Positions 48,698-58,868 of a stretch of DNA of 64,000 nucleotides are shown here, piece after piece (position 1 is the first letter of the stretch; each line of letters starts with the position of its first letter). Both the position numbers and the translations under genes were made by a program. The DNA is from Natrialbaceae archaeon Tc-Br11_E2g14 (GTDB taxonomy: Archaea; Halobacteriota; Halobacteria; Halobacteriales; Natrialbaceae), in NCBI GenBank assembly GCA_001564275.1, contig LKND01000003.1:1-64000 (forward strand). The letters are read 5' to 3'. The notes under the pieces were generated by a model, which was given only the letters and a program-made list of their open reading frames with translations, made no database searches and was not told the origin of the DNA.

Positions 48698-49447
48698 CTA
48701 CAGTGCGACGGCGTCCTCGAGGGCGGCCGCACGCGCGTCGAGCGTCTCGACGGCGCGGGTCACGAGGTCCTCGACGGCGAAGGAGCCATCAGTCTCGACG
48801 TGGAAGACGAACGCGCCGGGAACGTCCTCGACGTGGACCTCGTGGTCCGGATAGCGCGTGGCGAGGTCGTGATCGAACTCGGTCGTGGGGAGCAACTCCC
48901 CGTCGTCCTCGATCACGCCGCGAACGATCTGCGTTTCGCGGTCGTCGAATTCGGCCAACTCGTCACCGACCTCGACGCGCTGGAGGTGCCGGTAGCCGAC
49001 GGAGACCCCGCCCTGGTGTTTGGCGTGGTCTTTCCCGCGACCGAGGCGGGCGTCGGCTTCGGCCTCGAGTCGCTGGCCGTCTTTGAGATTGATGATCGGC
49101 ACGTTCTGGTCGGCAGGCTCGACGAGGCCGTCGCTCGAGACCAGGTCGCCGGAGTAGGCGGTGCCGGGTCCCGTGACGTCGATCGAGAGCGTCACGACGT
49201 CCTCGTCGTCGAACTCGCCGACTGGTGGCGTCGTCAGCGGGACGAGCCCCAATCGAAGCGCGAGTTGCTCGTCGAACATCACCGAGGAGTTCTCGATGAA
49301 GCGGACCTCGTCGATCGCCATCGTTGGCACGTCCGCGATCATCGCGCGGCGAACCCCGTTGGCGAACGCAGGCGTCACGCCGCGGACGAGAAACCGAGCG
49401 CTTCGGTCGTCGCGTTCGACGAATTCGACCTCGTACTGTTCGGTCAT
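48698..49447 (-). CDS. rpoD: DNA-directed RNA polymerase subunit D
   Basis: [67 protein letters not shown]. Confidence 0.96.
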   Translation of the reverse strand: MTEQYEVEFVERDDRSARFLVRGVTPAFANGVRRAMIADVPTMAIDEVRFIENSSVMFDEQLALRLGLVPLTTPPVGEFDDEDVVTLSIDVTGPGTAYSGDLVSSDGLVEPADQNVPIINLKDGQRLEAEADARLGRGKDHAKHQGGVSVGYRHLQRVEVGDELAEFDDRETQIVRGVIEDDGELLPTTEFDHDLATRYPDHEVHVEDVPGAFVFHVETDGSFAVEDLVTRAVETLDARAAALEDAVAL

Positions 49448-49450
49448 GAT

Positions 49451-49837
49451 CTAGAAGCCGCCCTTGCCTTTTGGCGCGCGCGATCCGTCGTGTGGGATCG
49501 GCGTGACGTCCTCGATCCGACCGATTTCGAGACCCGAGCGAGCGAGTGCGCGAATGGTCGCCTGGGCACCGGGTCCGGGGGACTTCTGTAAGTTCCCGCC
49601 GGGTCCGCGAACGCGGACGTGGAGGCCGGTGATGCCGGCCGCCTTGATCTCCTCGGCGACGGACTCGGCCATCTGCATCGCGGCGTAGGGCGAGGCCTCG
49701 TCGCGGTTCTGCTTGACGGCCGTCCCACCGGAGGATTTGACGATGGTCTCGGCACCCGTGAGGTCGGTCACGGTCATGATGGTGTTGTTAAACGATGCGT
49801 GCACGTGGGCGATGCCCCACTTGTCGTCGTCTGCCAT
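49451..49837 (-). CDS. 30S ribosomal protein S11
   Basis: [38 protein letters not shown]...[18 protein letters not shown]. Confidence 0.96.
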   Translation of the reverse strand: MADDDKWGIAHVHASFNNTIMTVTDLTGAETIVKSSGGTAVKQNRDEASPYAAMQMAESVAEEIKAAGITGLHVRVRGPGGNLQKSPGPGAQATIRALARSGLEIGRIEDVTPIPHDGSRAPKGKGGF

Positions 49838-49838
49838 G

Positions 49839-50360
49839 TTATTGTCCCTCCGCTCGTTCCGGGTGGAGTTCGTCTGCCAGCGGGCTGTGCTCGTCGAACG
49901 CGACCAGGTCCTCCTCGTCGACGTCGACGACGTACGACGGAATCCGCTGGCGCTGCTCGCCGAGGACGATGTGGCCGTGGACGATGAACTGCCGCGCCTG
50001 CTGTGGCGTCTGGGCCAGTCCATTGCGGTAGGCCACCGTCTGGAGACGGCGCTCGAGGACGTCCTCGACCTCGAGGCTCAGGACGGTACCGAGTTCGTCG
50101 CCCTCGCCGAGGATGCCCACGCGTTTGAGCCGGCCGAGGAACTCCTCGCTCCGGCGGATGACGGCGGGGTCGTCCTGTGGCTGGGCCAGCAGGTCTCGCG
50201 CCTCGCGTCGGTAGGATCGGAGTTCGGACTGGGCGCGCCAGAGTTCCTCCTTGTTCTTCAGGCCGTAGCGATCCAGCAGGCCGTGTTCGTTCGAGATGCG
50301 CTCACCCTGGTAGGGGTGATTCGGCGTCTCGTACTGTTTGGTGTTCGAACCCAGTGGCAT
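49839..50360 (-). CDS. 30S ribosomal protein S4
   Basis: [35 protein letters not shown]...[10 protein letters not shown]...[31 protein letters not shown]. Confidence 0.96.
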   Translation of the reverse strand: MPLGSNTKQYETPNHPYQGERISNEHGLLDRYGLKNKEELWRAQSELRSYRREARDLLAQPQDDPAVIRRSEEFLGRLKRVGILGEGDELGTVLSLEVEDVLERRLQTVAYRNGLAQTPQQARQFIVHGHIVLGEQRQRIPSYVVDVDEEDLVAFDEHSPLADELHPERAEGQ

Positions 50361-50875
50361 TATTCGTCATCCTCCGCCGCGGCTTCTTCGGCCTGTTCTT
50401 CGCGGATCTCCTCGACGTTGACGCCGATCGTGCCCTCGGTCCGGCCGGTGGACTTCGTTCGCTGGCCACGAACCTTCTGGCCACGCTTGTGGCGGACGCC
50501 CTTGTAGGAGTCGATCATTTTCATCCGGTTGATGTCGTGTTGACGGGTCAACTGGAGGTCGTTACCGATTTCGTGGGAGGTTTCGCCGGTGTAGAAGTCC
50601 TTCTGACGGTTGTTGAGCCAGTCAGGGACTTCCTCGGCGTAGTTTTCGACGATTTCGACGACCTGGTCGATCGCCGACTCCTCGAGCGCGCCAAACGTCG
50701 CCGTGCGGTCGACGTCGGCTTTCTGGGCGATGATGCGGGCGGTTCGTCGACCGATCCCGTTCATCTCCGAGAGCGAGCGCTCGACGGACTTCGTCCCATC
50801 GAGGTCCGTTTGCCCGATGCGGACGAAGTATTGTAGCTCGTCTTCCTCCTGTTCTTGAGGTTCTTCCTCACTCAT
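50360..50875 (-). CDS. 30S ribosomal protein S13
   Basis: [35 protein letters not shown]...[22 protein letters not shown]. Confidence 0.96.
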   Translation of the reverse strand: MSEEEPQEQEEDELQYFVRIGQTDLDGTKSVERSLSEMNGIGRRTARIIAQKADVDRTATFGALEESAIDQVVEIVENYAEEVPDWLNNRQKDFYTGETSHEIGNDLQLTRQHDINRMKMIDSYKGVRHKRGQKVRGQRTKSTGRTEGTIGVNVEEIREEQAEEAAAEDDE

Positions 50876-50981
50876 GTGTGATCTGGTGTCTGCGGTCTGG
50901 GGTGTGCTGTGGGTACAGCGGTGTGCGATTCGATGCCGGCAGCGAGTGGCTCCGTTCGGAGTTCGCCAGCCGACTCATCGA

Positions 50982-51064
50982 CGTCGTGGCGGGGATTCGA
51001 ACCCCGGAGGCTTGACGCCACATGGTTAGCAACCATGCGCCTTGGGCCGCTTGGCTACCACGAC
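50982..51064 (-). tRNA. tRNA-Ser (anticodon GCT)
   Basis: Minus strand GTCGTGGTAGCCAAGCGG...CATGG-TTGCTAA-CCATG...GGGGTTCGAATCCCC-GCCACGAC-G; long variable arm. Confidence 0.92.
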
Positions 51065-51273
51065 ACCCTATCTGTGTCTGTTATCGTCGCCCTCGTGGAC
51101 TCGGGGCCGATCCCCTACATCGTAGTGCAACCGCTTATTCCCGGGGACGGTACTTAAGCGCAACGAAAGGCGCGGCCCCGATTTTACCCGGTTCGAGGGA
51201 GGGTATCGGGCGACCGACGGTCGCACACATCGATCGGTTCCCATTGGAGCGGACGCGAAACTGATAGTCGAGT

Positions 51274-51352
51274 GATGCGGGACAGTCGTCTCTTCTCGGT
51301 AAGTGCGGACCCGAGACGGGCACCCACCGGTGAATGGGTGCAAAAACCGTAT
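51274..51352. repeat. Degenerate family P1 repeat
   Basis: gatgcgggacagtcgtctcttctcggtaagtgcggacccgagacgggcacccaccggtgaatgggtgcaaaaaccgtat; left arm and right tip match the P1 consensus. Confidence 0.55.
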
Positions 51353-51404
51353 CAGCGGGGAGCAGTCGGTGGTTCCCGATGTGATCGGGCACCAGCGAGG
51401 CAGC

Positions 51405-51962
51405 CTACTGGGGCGGAAGCGGGCGGCGTTCCTCACCGCCCCCACGAAGTCCGACCGCGATGACGGCCATGGCAAAGAATACGGCAATGACCATCGCCGC
51501 GAGTGTGGTGTTCGAGGCCCCGCCGCGAGCGATCAGGTAGATCACCGAGCCGAGGGTCGCCGAGCCGACACCGACCGTCCCACTCACGATCAGCCGGGTT
51601 GCCTCGAGGCGGCGTGCGTTCGGGTCGGTGCCGAAGTGCGCCGCCAGGTCGATTGCCGTCTGTGCCTGATCCCAGGCAATGACCACCAGTACGGTGCCCA
51701 CCAGCGTCACCACCATGGTCGTCCCCACGCCACCGTAGAGGAGCGCCCCGAAGATGATGAGCGATCCCAGATCGACCCCGGTGCGCCAGCGTCGACAGAG
51801 GGCGAACGCGAGCAACGCCCCACCGGTCATAGCGATGAGCACAGCCGCGGGTTCACCGATTCCCGCGAGCAGGGCCCCACCGGTCGCCCCAGCGACTGCC
51901 ACCCAACTCGAGAGGCGAGTCGGGAGTTCGTATGCCCGAAGCCGCCACCACGCGTCGCTCAT
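51405..51962 (-). CDS. Membrane protein of the DUF58 cassette (DUF7519-like)
   Basis: 5-6 TM; paralogous to 58307-58804 (compare WDQAQTAIDLAAHFGTDPNARRLEATRLIVSGTVGVGSATLG with WDLATNAIELGIQLGREAQTTRLESVHVIASVTVGVSAATVG). Confidence 0.78.
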   Translation of the reverse strand: MSDAWWRLRAYELPTRLSSWVAVAGATGGALLAGIGEPAAVLIAMTGGALLAFALCRRWRTGVDLGSLIIFGALLYGGVGTTMVVTLVGTVLVVIAWDQAQTAIDLAAHFGTDPNARRLEATRLIVSGTVGVGSATLGSVIYLIARGGASNTTLAAMVIAVFFAMAVIAVGLRGGGEERRPLPPQ

Positions 51963-53962
51963 CCGGTCACCCCTCCGCCCGCGGCTCGAGAGAGCGTTCC
52001 GTCGATCGATGCTCCGTCCTCCCAGTCGATAACCGGAATTCCAGCCCGCTGGAGGTCGAACCGACGGATTCGTCTAACGATCCGAGCGAGTTGCTGGCTG
52101 GTCGTCGCGTCCGTCGTCGGATCGGGACTGACGACGGTCACCGCGTGGCCGTAGGCCTCGAGTCGTCTCGCCATCTCGACGCCGACGTCGTCGGTCAGGG
52201 GCGTGAACAGAATTACCTGCGCGTCCGACGACAGCCGTTTGCGGTGGCTTCGCAACTGAGCCATCCACTGAACGCCAGTCGAAGGCATCGTCGTCGACAA
52301 CTGCGGGTGTGAGACCAGCAGGTCCTGAAGCCGACGGCGGTGGGCATGCCCCGATCCCGGCTCGAGCCAGCAGTCCTCGAGGGCATCCCCGGGCGAGTCC
52401 TCACGGAGTAAGGGGCCAATGGCGGCCACCCCGACCAGGTTGCCCGCGGCGAGGAGGTCGCTGGCGATGCGGCCAGCCGCCTCCACCGATCGCTCGACCG
52501 CGTGTGGGCCCGCCGCATCCGCCGCGGTGTAGACTGGACGACGAGCGTCCACCAGCAGGACCACGCGGGTCGCCCGTTCTTCGTGGAACTCGAGGGTGGC
52601 GAGTTCCCCAGAGCGGGCGTGGCGGTTCCAGTCGACGCGATTGAGTGGGTCGCCTCGCCGGTATTCGCGTACGGAGTGAAACGCCGTTCCCTGCCCGCCC
52701 TCCTGGGTCTGGATAGTCGAGCCGAACGCCGACGCCGTCGAACGAAGCGGTGTCGGTCGCGACAGGGCAGTCGTCGGCGGGGTACACTCGATGACCGTCG
52801 ATGTCTCGGCGGAAACCTCGAACGCGCGTTCGACGGACTGCAACGGATCACGGGTGATGACATGTGCCGGTCCGAACCGGTGGCTCCCGGATCTGGCGAC
52901 CACGCTGTAGCTGATGGTGAGCGTCTCGTTCGAGCGGAGCGTCGTGCCGTGACGAGCCGATCCGTCGGTAACGGCGAGTTCTCCGGGGACCCCATCGAGG
53001 AACCGGACGTCCGGAAGGAGTCGGTCGCCGTCGTTCGTGATCGTGACCGTGACCGTCACCGGGTCGCCGGGGTTTGGGGCCGGATCGGAGAGCGAGCGCT
53101 CGACGGTGAGCGATGGCGCTGGGGCGTCGAACATCGCTGCCGCCCCCGCGAACGCGACGCCGACCACGCCAGCAAGCAGGACACCGGGGGCCTCCGCGAA
53201 CAGGCCGACGGTGGCTGTCAAGAGAGCCACGACGCCGATACCGCGCCAGTATCCTGTGTGGAATCGGTCGCCCAGAGAGGGGTCCCTGGGAGGGTGCGCC
53301 GCCTCGTCGTCGACGTCAGTTCGAAACCTCGAGGCCGTGTCCCGAACGGGAACGGGGCCCTCGTAGCCGATTGTCGCGATTGCAGCCGCCGTCCGGTCGA
53401 CCGCGATCTCGAAGTCCGACCGCGGTTTGATCCTGAGATCGTACCATTGCTGAAACCGAACCGACGGCACACGGGTGATCAGACGTCGAATCCGATCCCA
53501 CCACGCCGACTGGCGTTGCGGGACCGCGATGGACGGTGAGAGGAGCGCTTTCGCGTACGGATCGTCCGTCCACTCGCCCCGCTCGAGGGCCGACGCGGCG
53601 GCCGCCTGTGAGTGGCCACGAAAGCGGGTGAGGACGGCGATCGCTGCCCCGTAGAGTCCCTCGACGATGCGATCGTTCGCGTCGGCGTACCCGATGGAGC
53701 GCTCGCGAAACGGTTCGAGGGACTCGTGCAGTGCCGCGCCGGGGACCGGGACCGGCGTGCGCTCGTCCGGATTCGGCACGTCCAGGCGCTTTTGACTCCC
53801 GATGCGCATCGCCACGGCCCACGTCGCGCCGGCGAACGCGATGGACCCCGCCAGCACGATCGGGGCGAACGACGTCGTGTCGGGTGCCAGCCCGAGCAGA
53901 GCGCCGATGCCGATGGCGAAACTCGCGAGCAGGGCGACGAGAGCGACCGCGCGACGGATCAC
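51959..53962 (-). CDS. DUF58 domain-containing protein
   Basis: REYRRGDPLNRVDWNRHARSGELATLEFHEERATRVVLLVDARR (DUF58 signature); N-terminal TM region and DUF11-like VTVTITNDGD domain. Confidence 0.9.
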   Translation of the reverse strand: MIRRAVALVALLASFAIGIGALLGLAPDTTSFAPIVLAGSIAFAGATWAVAMRIGSQKRLDVPNPDERTPVPVPGAALHESLEPFRERSIGYADANDRIVEGLYGAAIAVLTRFRGHSQAAAASALERGEWTDDPYAKALLSPSIAVPQRQSAWWDRIRRLITRVPSVRFQQWYDLRIKPRSDFEIAVDRTAAAIATIGYEGPVPVRDTASRFRTDVDDEAAHPPRDPSLGDRFHTGYWRGIGVVALLTATVGLFAEAPGVLLAGVVGVAFAGAAAMFDAPAPSLTVERSLSDPAPNPGDPVTVTVTITNDGDRLLPDVRFLDGVPGELAVTDGSARHGTTLRSNETLTISYSVVARSGSHRFGPAHVITRDPLQSVERAFEVSAETSTVIECTPPTTALSRPTPLRSTASAFGSTIQTQEGGQGTAFHSVREYRRGDPLNRVDWNRHARSGELATLEFHEERATRVVLLVDARRPVYTAADAAGPHAVERSVEAAGRIASDLLAAGNLVGVAAIGPLLREDSPGDALEDCWLEPGSGHAHRRRLQDLLVSHPQLSTTMPSTGVQWMAQLRSHRKRLSSDAQVILFTPLTDDVGVEMARRLEAYGHAVTVVSPDPTTDATTSQQLARIVRRIRRFDLQRAGIPVIDWEDGASIDGTLSRAAGGGVTG

Positions 53963-54924
53963 GCCGACTCACCTCTCTCTCGGTCTCGACGCTCCGCCGG
54001 AGCAGCCCCGGCGACGTCGGATGCCGAGGACGATACCCCTGTACTCCCCCCGCCGGATCGCTCGGTGCCACGAACCCGCTCGAAGACCTCGATCGCACGG
54101 AGTGCACGGGCCTCTGTCTCCGCCGCGGTACCGTAGCGAACGGCCTCGAAGAGGGCCGTGAGTTCCTCGACGGCGTCGGCATCCAGGCCCGCGTCGATGG
54201 CGGCGTCGGCGAACTCGCCCGGCGTCGCGGTCGCCGGCCGGTCGACCTCGAGCAGCGTCGTCATCTCGTACCAGGCACGATAGATTTCGTTCTCGATGGC
54301 CTCGTGGTCGGCCTCGATTCGCTCGAGGGCTCGATCCGCGGCGGCACTGACACCGGCAGCCGTACCCCCGATCTCCGGGTCGTCCGTTTCGGGACCGGAA
54401 TCGACGGTAGCCGACTCCCCTCGCGTGTACAACAGGCTCGCCGCAAACAGGAGGAAAAACGCCAGTATCGGCAGGGTTAGGGCGAACAGTGTACGGGCGT
54501 ACGGATCGCCGTCCGCGTCGCCAGCCTCCTCGGCCCCCTCCTCCGCCGCGGCTTCTTCGCCGGCCGAGTCGGTCATAAACACCGCGCCGTCTCCCAGCCA
54601 CGAGACCACCCAGAGTGTGGCCACGACGAACAGACTCAGGGCGAAGATGCCGACGATCGACTTGATCGTGAACTCGAAATCGAGGAGGGCCGAGAGCACC
54701 AACAAGACGACCGCGACGGCCCCGAGGCCGATAACGACGGTCTCGAACGCCGGTGCCACCTCGAGTAGGCCGAGCGACTCGTACTCGGCCTGGGGCGACT
54801 CGAGTTCACCCGACGGTTGCGCCCCGTCGGCGAACGGTGATTGCACCGTCGCCGCAGCCAGCCCAACGGCGGTCAGACCGACGAGCGTGGCAACGGCGAC
54901 GGGGGCGGCGCCCTCGCGAAACAC
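53959..54924 (-). CDS. DUF4129 domain-containing membrane protein
   Basis: YRAWYEMTTLLEVDRPATATPGEFADAAIDAGLDADAVEELTALFEAVRYG. Confidence 0.88.
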   Translation of the reverse strand: MFREGAAPVAVATLVGLTAVGLAAATVQSPFADGAQPSGELESPQAEYESLGLLEVAPAFETVVIGLGAVAVVLLVLSALLDFEFTIKSIVGIFALSLFVVATLWVVSWLGDGAVFMTDSAGEEAAAEEGAEEAGDADGDPYARTLFALTLPILAFFLLFAASLLYTRGESATVDSGPETDDPEIGGTAAGVSAAADRALERIEADHEAIENEIYRAWYEMTTLLEVDRPATATPGEFADAAIDAGLDADAVEELTALFEAVRYGTAAETEARALRAIEVFERVRGTERSGGGSTGVSSSASDVAGAAPAERRDRERGESA

Positions 54925-55003
54925 AGTACGTGAATACGAAAACGAGCATACATAAAGGGTGTGAATGAAAACCGAGAGGACCGTCAGACGCGATGACTGT
55001 CTC

Positions 55004-55084
55004 ATACGGTTTACTGTAGTCTCTTACCGGTGATTGCCGACCCGGTATGGGCAATCACCGGTAAAAAGTTACAGCAATCCGTAT
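55004..55084. repeat. 81-bp palindromic intergenic repeat, family P1, copy 3
   Basis: atacggtttactgtagtctcttaccggtgattgccgacccggtatgggcaatcaccggtaaaaagttacagcaatccgtat; near-perfect hairpin. Confidence 0.88.
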
Positions 55085-55143
55085 CAGCCGGGAGCACGAA
55101 CCGAACGCATTTGATCGGAAACAGCCATCGCGCCCCCTACAAG

Positions 55144-55258
55144 AGCCAGGAACGTCATTGCACATACCCTCAGGAGATCGTGGCACAAAGCCGGTGACAA
55201 TGCGGTTCCGAGCCATCTCACTGTGCGGGTGTCGAACCCGTTTCAGTTGTCACTGTGG
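55144..55258. repeat. Family P2 repeat, degenerate copy 3 with expanded centre
   Basis: gagccaggaacgtcattgcacatacc...ctcactgtgcgggtgtcgaacccgtttcagttgtcactgtggg; ends match P2 copies 1 and 2. Confidence 0.6.
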
Positions 55259-55338
55259 GCCGAAAGGACGATCACGCACAGGTGGACTGCGCGAAGGAGC
55301 GGACTTATTAGGGATTACACAAAACGGTCACCAAACTG

Positions 55339-56349
55339 GTGGCATCCTCAGGCACCCTCCTCCGTTTGGCCCTCGTCCTCGTCTGTATCGTCTCGATCGG
55401 GCTTGCGGCCGCGACGATCGCCGCACCGCTCGATCCCGGTAGCGACGGCCACGGGCCAGGCGACGGTGAGGGAAGCGATCCAATCACTCCACAGACCGGG
55501 GATGGAGCGACCGGCGAGGTCCCAACCTTTCTCCAGTATCTCCTATTCGTGGTGATTGTCCTCACCGCCGTCCTCTTCGCCTGGTATATGATCAATTATC
55601 GACGCGAAGTGGTCGTCATCGCGGCCGTCCTGATCGGGGTCGCTTTGGTTTTCGTACTCCTCTATGCGGTCCTGGTCGAGTTGGGGTTAGTTCCGGAACT
55701 CCAGGGCGAACTCCCGATGGAAGGGGACGAGCAGCCGGATGAGGACTACGGCGAACCCGGTGGCGGAGACGGTGAGGGGACCGAGGAAACCTCGTCGTGG
55801 GATCTTGCCCCGTTCGTCGGCGTCCTCGCGGTGCTCTCGCTGATCTTCGTCGGCGCACTCGCCATGGCCGCCCGCTCGGACGATGACGAGACGAGCGGCC
55901 TCGCCGCCGAACCCGACGAGTCGACGGACGAACGGGCTGCCGTGGCCGCGGCCGCCGGGCGCGCCGCCGACCGGATCACCGAAACGGCCACCCAGCACGT
56001 CGACAACGAGGTGTACCGCGCCTGGGACGAGATGACCCGGTTGCTCGAGGTCGATAATCCCGACGCGACGACGCCTGGTGAGTTCGCCGACGCCGCCATC
56101 GACGCGGGCCTGGACGCCCAACACGTCGAGGCCCTCACGGCCCTCTTCGAGGACGTCCGATACGGTCATCGAGACTCGACGGCCGAACGTGAGCAACGTG
56201 CCATCGAGACGCTGCGAGCGATCGAAGCGGAGGCCGGTCACGAATCGGGTCTCGAAACGGACCCCGTCCAATCCGAGGAGTCGGCGGCCCAACCGAACCA
56301 CGGCGACGAGGACGAAACGGGAGACGACACCGATGGAGGGACATCATGA
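55339..56349 (+). CDS. DUF4129 domain-containing membrane protein (paralog)
   Basis: YRAWDEMTRLLEVDNPDATTPGEFADAAIDAGLDAQHVEALTALFEDVRYG; GTG start. Confidence 0.87.
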   Translation: MASSGTLLRLALVLVCIVSIGLAAATIAAPLDPGSDGHGPGDGEGSDPITPQTGDGATGEVPTFLQYLLFVVIVLTAVLFAWYMINYRREVVVIAAVLIGVALVFVLLYAVLVELGLVPELQGELPMEGDEQPDEDYGEPGGGDGEGTEETSSWDLAPFVGVLAVLSLIFVGALAMAARSDDDETSGLAAEPDESTDERAAVAAAAGRAADRITETATQHVDNEVYRAWDEMTRLLEVDNPDATTPGEFADAAIDAGLDAQHVEALTALFEDVRYGHRDSTAEREQRAIETLRAIEAEAGHESGLETDPVQSEESAAQPNHGDEDETGDDTDGGTS

Positions 56350-58310
56350 ACCTCCGTTGGTCCATCCTGGGCCTCGGGCTCGGGGCCTTCGGCCTCGCCG
56401 TCGTCCAGCTTGCGGGTGTCCTCGAGATTACGCTCGACCAGGCGCTGTTGACGGTCGTCGGGGGGATGCTCCTGCTCGCCGCGTTCAACAGCTTCTCACG
56501 TCGCCAACAGGAACGATCGGTGTTCGAGACCCCTGATCCCGAACACCGGGCGACCGTCCCCGTCCCCGGACACTCCCTCCGGGAGACGGTCAACCAGTTC
56601 AGACGCGAGCGGTACGACTTCACCAGCGGCTCACAGCGAATACACGAGGGGTTACACGGTGCAGCGGTGGCCGTCCTGACCCGATTCGAGGGACTCTCGA
56701 ACGAGCAGGCAGTCGAACGCATCGAAGCGGGGACCTGGACCGACGACGAGTACGCCGCGGCCTACCTCTCGCCGACCCTCGAGGTCGAAGAACGCCCCTG
56801 GCAGGACCGCGTGGCCGCATTCCTCGACCGGGAAACAAGCTTCAGACAGTACGTCCGTCGAACGACGGCGGCCATCGCCACCATCGGGTACGGCGGCCTC
56901 GGCGACCGGCGACTTCCCAAAGAGATCCCGCAGTACGATCCGGAAGAGTTCGAAAACGTCAGGCCACGAACCACGGATCTCGAAACCGAGGGCGTCGTCG
57001 AACGAACCGACCGGCAGACTGGCTACTGGACCGGCGTCGGCGGGCTCGCACTCGTCGCCATCGGGCTGGGCGTGCTGTCCCAGACACCCGGCGTGGTGCT
57101 AGCGGGCGTCATCGGGGTCGGCTACGCCGGATTCGCCCACCTCAGCCGGCCGGCAGTCCCCGAGATCAGCCTCGAGCGCACCCTCTCCGTGACCGATCCG
57201 GAACCAGGTGACGAGGTCGAGGTGACGGTCACGATCACCAACGAATCCGGCAGCTTCTTGCCCGATCTCCGGGTTGTCGATGGCGTCCCACCGGGCCTGG
57301 CAGTCGTCGAGGGCGTCGCCCGCATCGGCACCAGCCTCCGTCCGGAAGACGCAGTCTCCCTCACGTACACCGTCACCGCTCGCCGTGGAACCCACGACTT
57401 CGATCCGGCGCTCGTGTTGACCCGCAACCTCGCGCGTTCGACCGAGCGCACGTTTCACGTCGCAAGCGACACCACCGTCGTCGCAAAGCCGACGCTGCGA
57501 CCGCTTGTCACCGATGTCCCGCTACAGGCAGCCGCGGCTGGATTCGCCGGCCAGTTGACCACCGCGGAGTCGGGTGAGGGGTTGCAGTTTCACTCGGTCA
57601 GGGAGTACCGACGCAACGATCCGCTCAACCGGATCGACTGGAACCGTCACGCCCGCTCGGGCGAACTCGCCACCCTCGAGTTTCACGAGGAGCGCGCTGC
57701 CAGGGTACTGATCCTGATCGACGCGCGGAAGACGGCCTATCTCGCGCCGGAACCCGACGCACCGCACGCAGTAGATCGATCCGTCGAGGCGGCGGGGCGA
57801 ATCGCGGCGTCGCTCCTCGACGCGGGCGACACCGTCGGACTAGCGGCACTCGGACCGGTCGAACGCGATTCCAATCATCAGTTGCGTCTCCAGGACACGT
57901 GTTGGTTGGCTCCGTCCTCGGGACCCCATCACCGGATGCAACTCCGGTCCCTGCTGGCGACCCATCCACAGTTTTCCACGGAACCACCGGCGACCGACAC
58001 CCAGTGGCGGGCGCAGTTGCGCATGATTCGGCGTCGGCTGGGATCGGAAACACAGATCGTCTTCCTCTCCCCGCTGTGTGACGGTGGGGCGATCCGAACC
58101 GTCCGTCGCCTGACCGCCCGCGGGCACGCCCTGACAGTGATCAGCCCCGACACGACCGCCGAGCGAACCACGAGTCAACAACTAGCGCGGGTCGGTCGGC
58201 GCATCCGGCGGTTCGACCTCCAGCGAGCCGGGGTGCCGGTGATCGACTGGCCGGCAGACGACACGATCGACGAGGGCATCGCCAGGGCCAACGCCGGGGG
58301 TGGCCGATGA
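56346..58310 (+). CDS. DUF58 domain-containing protein (paralog)
   Basis: REYRRNDPLNRIDWNRHARSGELATLEFHEERAARVLILIDARK. Confidence 0.9.
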   Translation: MNLRWSILGLGLGAFGLAVVQLAGVLEITLDQALLTVVGGMLLLAAFNSFSRRQQERSVFETPDPEHRATVPVPGHSLRETVNQFRRERYDFTSGSQRIHEGLHGAAVAVLTRFEGLSNEQAVERIEAGTWTDDEYAAAYLSPTLEVEERPWQDRVAAFLDRETSFRQYVRRTTAAIATIGYGGLGDRRLPKEIPQYDPEEFENVRPRTTDLETEGVVERTDRQTGYWTGVGGLALVAIGLGVLSQTPGVVLAGVIGVGYAGFAHLSRPAVPEISLERTLSVTDPEPGDEVEVTVTITNESGSFLPDLRVVDGVPPGLAVVEGVARIGTSLRPEDAVSLTYTVTARRGTHDFDPALVLTRNLARSTERTFHVASDTTVVAKPTLRPLVTDVPLQAAAAGFAGQLTTAESGEGLQFHSVREYRRNDPLNRIDWNRHARSGELATLEFHEERAARVLILIDARKTAYLAPEPDAPHAVDRSVEAAGRIAASLLDAGDTVGLAALGPVERDSNHQLRLQDTCWLAPSSGPHHRMQLRSLLATHPQFSTEPPATDTQWRAQLRMIRRRLGSETQIVFLSPLCDGGAIRTVRRLTARGHALTVISPDTTAERTTSQQLARVGRRIRRFDLQRAGVPVIDWPADDTIDEGIARANAGGGR

Positions 58311-58804
58311 CGGCGCTGACCCGCCGCCCGACGACCATCAGCACGGTCGCGGCGGCGGCGGCAACGATCGTCGCACTCCTTACCGCAGTGATCGGATCGA
58401 TCGAGGGAGGGGTGCTGGCTGTCTTCGGCGCCAGTCTGATCGCTGTGGGTCTGTTCCGGAGCACCGGACGGGTCGTCGACATCGGTGCCGGCTCGATCTT
58501 CGTCGCCGTCGTCGTCGCCGGCGTGCAGGGGCTGTCGACCGAACTGGTCGTCGTCGGGACCATCGCCGCCATCGTCGCCTGGGACCTCGCGACGAACGCC
58601 ATCGAACTCGGCATCCAGCTCGGCCGTGAGGCCCAGACCACCCGCCTCGAGAGTGTACACGTCATCGCAAGCGTCACCGTGGGCGTCTCGGCTGCGACGG
58701 TCGGCTATGGCGCGTTCGTCTTCGGCAGTGAGGGCCAGCCTGTCGGGGCGATCGTGTTGTTGGTGCTGGCCGTGCTGTTCCTGCTGAGTGGGTTGCGACG
58801 GTAA
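58307..58804 (+). CDS. Membrane protein of the DUF58 cassette (DUF7519-like, paralog)
   Basis: Overlaps the DUF58 gene by 4 bp; sequence parallels 51405-51962. Confidence 0.78.
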   Translation: MTALTRRPTTISTVAAAAATIVALLTAVIGSIEGGVLAVFGASLIAVGLFRSTGRVVDIGAGSIFVAVVVAGVQGLSTELVVVGTIAAIVAWDLATNAIELGIQLGREAQTTRLESVHVIASVTVGVSAATVGYGAFVFGSEGQPVGAIVLLVLAVLFLLSGLRR

Positions 58805-58868
58805 GGGGGTTGGGTTTGGCGTGGAGTGGCCTGCCAGGAATAGCGTGATCGATCTCGTGTGTGAGAGA

